Origin: Lipingzhangella_A rawalii
GTDB lineage: Bacteria > Actinomycetota > Actinomycetes > Streptosporangiales > Streptosporangiaceae
Direction of reading: 5' to 3'
Assembly: GCF_031628175.1 (NCBI RefSeq)
Contig: NZ_JAVLVT010000003.1
Coordinates: forward strand, 186,001-250,000
Length of the DNA stretch: 64,000 nucleotides
Position 1 is the stretch's first letter. Every line of letters begins with the position of its first letter. Under the pieces are notes generated by a model, which ran no database searches, was not told where the DNA came from, and saw only the letters and a program-made list of their open reading frames with translations. Shown here piece by piece: positions 59,400-64,000 of this stretch. The translations under genes and the position numbers were made by a program.

Positions 59400-61657
59400 G
59401 TGTTCTGGTGCGCACTGGTGCCCTGATCCTGGCCGCTGCCGCCCCAGGCCTGGCCCTCGCCGAGAGCTACGCCGAACCCCGCCAGGTCACAGCGATCCTG
59501 GGATTGTGGGCCGTGATGAGCGTCCTCAGTACCACGCTGATGTCCTGGCGCTCGGCGTCCCCGGCCGCGCTCCTCGGCGGGGTCCCGCTGGCCCTGGCCG
59601 GTGTGGCGGTGCTCGCCGTGCTGTATCCGGGGCCGCAGGAGACGGTGTTCGCCGGCACCCTGGACGCCGTGGCCCATTCGGGTGCGCGCATCCTGACCGC
59701 GAGCGTTCCCACCCCGGTCGCCGTGGACACTCTGGCACTTCCCGCACTCGCCACGTGGCTGGCGGGTGCCGCGGCGACCCTCGCCGCCCGGGAGAACCGT
59801 CCCCTGCTCGCCGCTGCCTGCGTACTACCACCCCTCCTCGGAGCGGCCGCACTCAACGGGGGCGTCGTCTCCCCCGGCTACGTCCCGGCGGCGGCCTACG
59901 CGGCCGCGGTGGTGCTGCTCCTCGCGGCCACGGCCCACGCCCACAGCGCATCTCCCGGCTCCGCCAGCGATACTCCCACCGCCACGGTTTCCGACCGGGT
60001 GTCGGGCAACGTCGCGGCCCGGTGGTGGCGCGCCGCACGCACATCGGCCCGGTCCTGCTCCGTCGCGGCCCTCACCGCGACAGCCGCGGTGATCGTGGGC
60101 TACCTGGGTCCGTTCGCGCTGTACGGCAGCGGGGTCCATCCCGCCGAGATCCGCACCACCATGGACCCGCCAGATGAGGAAGAGGCCGTCCTGAACCCGC
60201 TGGGATACCTGTCGGCCTGGTCGGAGGAACCCGAACAGCCGTTGTTCACCGTCACCTCGACAGGGCCGCCCAGTGAACTGCGCTGGGTGGCCCTGTCGGA
60301 GTTCACCGGGGTGATGTGGGCCCCGGACAGCGGATACCAGGTAGCGGGCAACGTCCTGCCCGAGCCCGAGGTGACGCTACCCAGTCCGCGGGCCCACACG
60401 GCCGAGGTATCGGTGCTGGACCTGCCCGGGGGATGGCTCCCGGTCCCCGGGACGCCACTGCGCCTGGACGGGGTTCCGATCGGCTACGACCCCGAGTCCG
60501 GGACCGTGCGCGCGGAGTCGGGGAACGCCTCCGGGCTGGACTACACCGTCACCGGCGCCGTGCCCCAGTGGGACCCGGAGGAGCTACGCGCGGCCGACGC
60601 CCCCGAGGACGAGGAGTTCGACCGGTACCGGGCGCTGCCACCGGATGGGCCCGCGGCGATCGCGGAGATCGCCGCGGCGGTGGCGGACGAGGGCAGCGGC
60701 TACGAACGCGCCAACCGGCTGGCGGCCTACCTCCGGGAAACCTACACTTTGGATCCGCACGCCCCCGGCGGGCACGGATACGCGAACCTGGACGAGCTTC
60801 TGGTGCCTCCCGGCGAACCGGCAGGTGCGGGAACCACGGAACAGTTCGCGAGCGCGTTCGCCCTGCTGGCCCGCCAGGCGGACCTACCGAGCCGGGTCGT
60901 GGTCGGCTTCGCCTCCGGCGGTAGCGAGGACGACGACACAGGCTCCCAGGAACGAACCGTGCACACCGGGGACGCCGTGGCCTGGGGTGAGGTCTACCTC
61001 GAGGAGACCGGCTGGGTTCCGTTCGATGTCACTCCCGGCAGCGAGACATCCGACTCCGGGGCCACGGCCGCGGAGGCATCCGAGGAGAACGGCGACGGCG
61101 ACGCCGGTTCCGAGTCGGAGGATATGCCGCTGCCGCAGGACGAGGACGAGAGTAAACCGTGGTCGACCTGGACCAGCGGCACGATCGTGGACTGGGAGAC
61201 GCTGGGGGACGGGGCCGGCCGGCTGGGGGTGACCCTCCTGGGGGTGGCGGTGGCCCTGCTCGTGACAATCCCCGTGGCGCGCTACGGGGTACGCCAACAC
61301 CGGCTGCACCACCGTGACCCCGACCGGCGGGTCGTCGGTGCCTGGCGGGAGTTGCAGGACGGCCTGCGGCTTGCCGGCCGTGCACCTAGACCGGCGGAGA
61401 CCGTCACCGAGATTCTCGCCCGCGCGGATGTGCTGGCGCCCACCGCCCCGCCGGTGGGACAGTGGACCCTGGGCCCGCTGGTCAACCAGCTGGCCTTTGG
61501 ACCCGATTCCGGAATTCACCGGGTCACCAGCTCGGCGGCGGGGCGTGCCGCCGCGGAGGCCCGGAGCTACACCCGAACCCTGCTGGCCGGTCAGAGCCGG
61601 ATTCGACGTCTGCTCTGGTGGCTGGACCCCCGCCCCCTGATCTGGCTGCGGAGATAG
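59396..61657 (+). CDS. TgpA-like membrane protein with catalytically dead transglutaminase domain
   Basis: Residues ~1-240 have six to seven membrane helices (DUF3488/TgpA N-domain). An extracellular transglutaminase-core domain follows near 430-560, then an acidic linker, one membrane helix and a C-terminal cytosolic DUF4129-like part. Active TgpA-type domains have CEQF and HAWVE; here they read TTEQFASAFALLARQADLPS and AVAWGEVYLEETGWVPFDVT, so both the catalytic Cys and His are replaced while the fold-core residues remain. Likely a pseudoenzyme that binds peptides or a partner. Confidence 0.85.
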   Translation: MSVLVRTGALILAAAAPGLALAESYAEPRQVTAILGLWAVMSVLSTTLMSWRSASPAALLGGVPLALAGVAVLAVLYPGPQETVFAGTLDAVAHSGARILTASVPTPVAVDTLALPALATWLAGAAATLAARENRPLLAAACVLPPLLGAAALNGGVVSPGYVPAAAYAAAVVLLLAATAHAHSASPGSASDTPTATVSDRVSGNVAARWWRAARTSARSCSVAALTATAAVIVGYLGPFALYGSGVHPAEIRTTMDPPDEEEAVLNPLGYLSAWSEEPEQPLFTVTSTGPPSELRWVALSEFTGVMWAPDSGYQVAGNVLPEPEVTLPSPRAHTAEVSVLDLPGGWLPVPGTPLRLDGVPIGYDPESGTVRAESGNASGLDYTVTGAVPQWDPEELRAADAPEDEEFDRYRALPPDGPAAIAEIAAAVADEGSGYERANRLAAYLRETYTLDPHAPGGHGYANLDELLVPPGEPAGAGTTEQFASAFALLARQADLPSRVVVGFASGGSEDDDTGSQERTVHTGDAVAWGEVYLEETGWVPFDVTPGSETSDSGATAAEASEENGDGDAGSESEDMPLPQDEDESKPWSTWTSGTIVDWETLGDGAGRLGVTLLGVAVALLVTIPVARYGVRQHRLHHRDPDRRVVGAWRELQDGLRLAGRAPRPAETVTEILARADVLAPTAPPVGQWTLGPLVNQLAFGPDSGIHRVTSSAAGRAAAEARSYTRTLLAGQSRIRRLLWWLDPRPLIWLRR

Positions 61658-61659
61658 CG

Positions 61660-63336
61660 ATGTGGATTCCCCGACGAAATCGCGGCCCTGGACGACGATC
61701 AAGAAACGGTGTCTCCGAGCCGGGGATCCCCGGATTCCACCAGGCCCGGATCCTGTCCGCGGGTCGAGAGTCGACGGTCTACCGCGCCCTGCGGGACGGT
61801 TCGGACACTCCGGTGGTGCTCAAGATCTGCCGGAACCAACCGGCCCAGGCCTATCCGCACGAGTTCGACGTGTGGTGGGGGCTGGCGAACCGGCCGGGGA
61901 TCGCCCCACTTCTGGAACTCGATGTCACCGAGTCGGGCACTCCCTATGCGGTGATGGAAGAATACTCGGGAAGTTACCGGGAGCAGCTGCGTCAGGGGCC
62001 GCTTCCGGTCGACGAGGTCCTCAGTGTGGGGATCACTGTCGCCCAGGCGCTGACAATGCTGCACGCCGAAGGCTATCTCCACCACGACGTCACCCCGGAG
62101 AACATCCTGCGCGGCCCCGGTGGGCCGTTGCTCACCGACTTCGGTTCCGCGTTGCCGCTGCATTCCCCGTTCCCACCCGTGTCCGTGGATGCGACCACCA
62201 TCCGGCAGCTGCCACCGGAAGCGCTCGTCAACGGGGCGCCCACACCGGCATCGGACGTGTATCGACTGGGTGTCACGCTGTGGACCCTGCTGACCGGACA
62301 CGCCCCCTTCGATCGGAAAGGCCAGCGTCCCCTGTCGGTGGAGGACTACCGGGCCGGAATGTTGACCCAGCTACCGCCGGCGTCCTCCCGCACCGACACG
62401 CCCGAATGGCTTCAGCTGATCCTGGTACACGCCCTGGCACCGCGGCCGGAGGAACGCTGTGCCACCCCCGAGGCGCTGGGAGCCGCACTCCAGAACGCCA
62501 CACCCAACCCTGTGGCCACCACCGCGCAGTACACCATCCCCGAGCTGCCACCGGGCGCTGTTCCCCGGGCCTACGCAGCCCCGGATCCTCCTCCGGCGGC
62601 GGCACCGGAACCCGATTCCGGACGGGGACCGGAGTCCCCACCCCCCGGGCAGGACACCGACGCGTCCGGGTCCGCGCCGCCCCCCGACGGGTACACCCAG
62701 GACCCGCCGGACAGCCCAGCAGCGACAGCGACACCACCCCCGGCCTCCACCACCCCGGCCGGGGGGACTCCGCTCGACACGTCGGCACACGAACCGGCCC
62801 GGGGGTGGGGGCGCCGTCTGGTACCCATGGCCCTGGCGGCGCTCGTGCTCACCGTCGTTGGCGTGGGTGCGCTGCTGCTGGGCCGCACCATCGGAGTTCC
62901 GTTCGCGACAGCCGGCTCTACCGAGGAGCCCCGCCCCTCCCCCACCACAACCTCCGATCCGACCACCCCGTCCGGCGAGGCAACAGATCTCCTGGACGAG
63001 GAGACCGCCGACACCGACCAGGCGCCCAGTGGCGTCGACCTGGACGACGGCGGTATCAGCGTGCGCCTGTCGTGGACCGACAACACCTCCGGGGAGGATG
63101 CGCACCACGTGGTCGGCGGGCCGGAGGACCAGCCGGTCGCCAGCATGGCGCGCGCGGATCCTGGCGAGAACCGGGTTGAGATCATCGGGTTGAACACGGA
63201 GGTTGACTACTGCTTCACCGTGGTCGCCCTCGTGGACCCCGAGACCACCGCCCCGGGGCCGCAGGTTTGCACCGAACGCGCAACCGAGACCACGGATTCT
63301 CCAGAGTCCCCGAGCCCGAACACCCCTCGGGAGTAG
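61660..63336 (+). CDS. Membrane Ser/Thr protein kinase with extracellular FN3-like domain
   Basis: A 558-aa PASTA-less Hanks-type kinase. Kinase domain ~25-285: VLK (Lys55), HHDVTPENIL (Asp143, Asn148), TDFGSA, ASDVYRLGVTLWTLLTGHAP. The Gly loop is degenerate (LSAGRESTVY), HRD is HHD, and the usual Lys two after the Asp is Thr, so activity may be weak. Then a Pro/Thr-rich linker, one membrane helix (~386-408), and an extracellular FN3-like domain (SVRLSWTDNTSGED, VDYCFTVVALVDPE). Last gene of the surface cluster, only 2 nt after the transglutaminase-like stop. Confidence 0.87.
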   Translation: MWIPRRNRGPGRRSRNGVSEPGIPGFHQARILSAGRESTVYRALRDGSDTPVVLKICRNQPAQAYPHEFDVWWGLANRPGIAPLLELDVTESGTPYAVMEEYSGSYREQLRQGPLPVDEVLSVGITVAQALTMLHAEGYLHHDVTPENILRGPGGPLLTDFGSALPLHSPFPPVSVDATTIRQLPPEALVNGAPTPASDVYRLGVTLWTLLTGHAPFDRKGQRPLSVEDYRAGMLTQLPPASSRTDTPEWLQLILVHALAPRPEERCATPEALGAALQNATPNPVATTAQYTIPELPPGAVPRAYAAPDPPPAAAPEPDSGRGPESPPPGQDTDASGSAPPPDGYTQDPPDSPAATATPPPASTTPAGGTPLDTSAHEPARGWGRRLVPMALAALVLTVVGVGALLLGRTIGVPFATAGSTEEPRPSPTTTSDPTTPSGEATDLLDEETADTDQAPSGVDLDDGGISVRLSWTDNTSGEDAHHVVGGPEDQPVASMARADPGENRVEIIGLNTEVDYCFTVVALVDPETTAPGPQVCTERATETTDSPESPSPNTPRE

Positions 63337-63403
63337 CCAGCCGCGCGGGCGCCCGGACCCATGCCGACCAGCGACCGCCCAGCCGACAAGGCTCGGGTTC
63401 CTC

Positions 63404-64000
63404 TCAGGACGACAGCGCGGCGGCGAGGGCACTGAGCAGCGCCACCACACCCGCGGGTCCGTCCACCACCAGATCCGCCCGGCTGGCCAGTGCCGTGACC
63501 TCGGCCGAACCACTGCACACGCACAGCCCGGGCATGCCCTGCTCACGAAGCGTGTCCACAGCGTCGAAGGCGGCAATATCCCCAAGGTCGTCCCCGGCGT
63601 ACAGCACGGACGTGGCCCCAAGCTCGGCGACCAGGCCGCGCAGTGCGGCGCCCTTGTCCATCCCACCGGGGCGGAGCTCCAGCACCATCCGCCCCGGCTC
63701 GATCAGCAGGCCGGTCCGTTCCGCCAGATCGGTGAGGACGGGCCGCAGGGCCGCGAGGGCCGCGGCCGGGTCCGCGCAGCCGCGCGTGTGCACAGCGATG
63801 GCCTGCCCCTTGTCCTCCAGGTGCGTCCCGGACGGGGCGCCAGCCAGGATCGTGGGCAGCTCCGCCCGGACCTGGGCGATACCGGGATCGTCGGCGGGAA
63901 GTGTGAGCTGCCCGTGCTGCCACCGCTGGTTCCCGTAGGCGCCCAGAACCACCAGGGAGGGAATGTCCTCGAAAGGGCCGAGCCGTGGGACATCCGCGGC
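63404..64000 (-). CDS. otsB: Trehalose-6-phosphate phosphatase, 5' truncated by the window
   Basis: HAD-type phosphatase finishing trehalose synthesis. Visible are VVLGAYGNQRWQHGQL, MVLELRPGGMDKGAALRGLV (the conserved lysine in D/NK) and VLYAGDDLGDIAAFDAV (HAD motif IV). The frame stays open to 64000 with PRLGPFEDIPSLVVLG, so the N-terminal DxDGTL nucleophile motif lies outside the window. The stop codon is at 63404. Confidence 0.9.
   Translation of the reverse strand, partial: AADVPRLGPFEDIPSLVVLGAYGNQRWQHGQLTLPADDPGIAQVRAELPTILAGAPSGTHLEDKGQAIAVHTRGCADPAAALAALRPVLTDLAERTGLLIEPGRMVLELRPGGMDKGAALRGLVAELGATSVLYAGDDLGDIAAFDAVDTLREQGMPGLCVCSGSAEVTALASRADLVVDGPAGVVALLSALAAALSS

Overview
The window is high-GC actinomycete DNA. 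The best fit is a filamentous or halotolerant actinobacterium of the Nocardiopsaceae / Streptosporangiales type; this is an inference. Pointers are a conservon (cvnABCD plus a CYP157-type P450), Scr1-type DUF5753/DUF397 regulator pairs, IdeR, GroEL2 under CIRCE, DUF3027 next to a cold-shock gene, a CysO-like sulfur carrier beside thrC, and very acidic secreted tails. No rRNA, tRNA or CRISPR array was seen.

Layout. 0-9 kb: a DHA2 drug exporter and an acyl-CoA dehydrogenase that share an operator type, a PAS-GAF-PP2C-ATPase stress phosphatase, an IdeR-type regulator, pdxH and a citrate synthase. 9-16.8 kb is an accessory island. Two DUF5753/DUF397 modules are linked by long near-identical direct repeats. 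The first is interrupted by an AT-rich insert carrying a flippase-like membrane protein and an orphan 76-aa ORF, then by a decayed IS701 transposase; a Nudix gene and an IS481 scrap lie between the modules. 16.8-33 kb is conserved backbone: serC, a secreted propeller-like protein, a BKACE enzyme, thpR-MFS-marR, a purine permease, DUF2530, a methyltransferase, a sacsin-like ATPase, AIM24, DUF3027, cold-shock.

33-45 kb: the helicase-associated partner and the XPB helicase, which are neighbours in mycobacteria, are separated here by a complete conservon, a second P450 and small membrane proteins. 45-55 kb: a scramblase-fold protein with an Arg/Gly-rich tail, a LOG-Nudix fusion, groEL with two CIRCE operators, the sulfur carrier, thrC and otsA. 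55-63.3 kb is a tightly packed five-gene cell-surface cluster: a membrane-anchored protein with a 20-unit acidic repeat, MoxR ATPase, DUF58, a transglutaminase-like membrane protein lacking its catalytic residues, and a Ser/Thr kinase with an extracellular FN3-like domain. The window ends inside otsB, so the cluster sits between the two trehalose-synthesis genes.

Co-operation. Short stop/start overlaps (thpR-MFS, cvnB-cvnE, XRE-DUF397, DUF58-transglutaminase) indicate translationally coupled operons. Conservon proteins form a membrane-bound sensor/GTPase relay. The 55-63 kb set looks like a MoxR-chaperoned surface complex read by a kinase. The strongest unexplained signals are that cluster, the recombined 9-17 kb island, the conservon inside the helicase pair, and the twin operators around the exporter.
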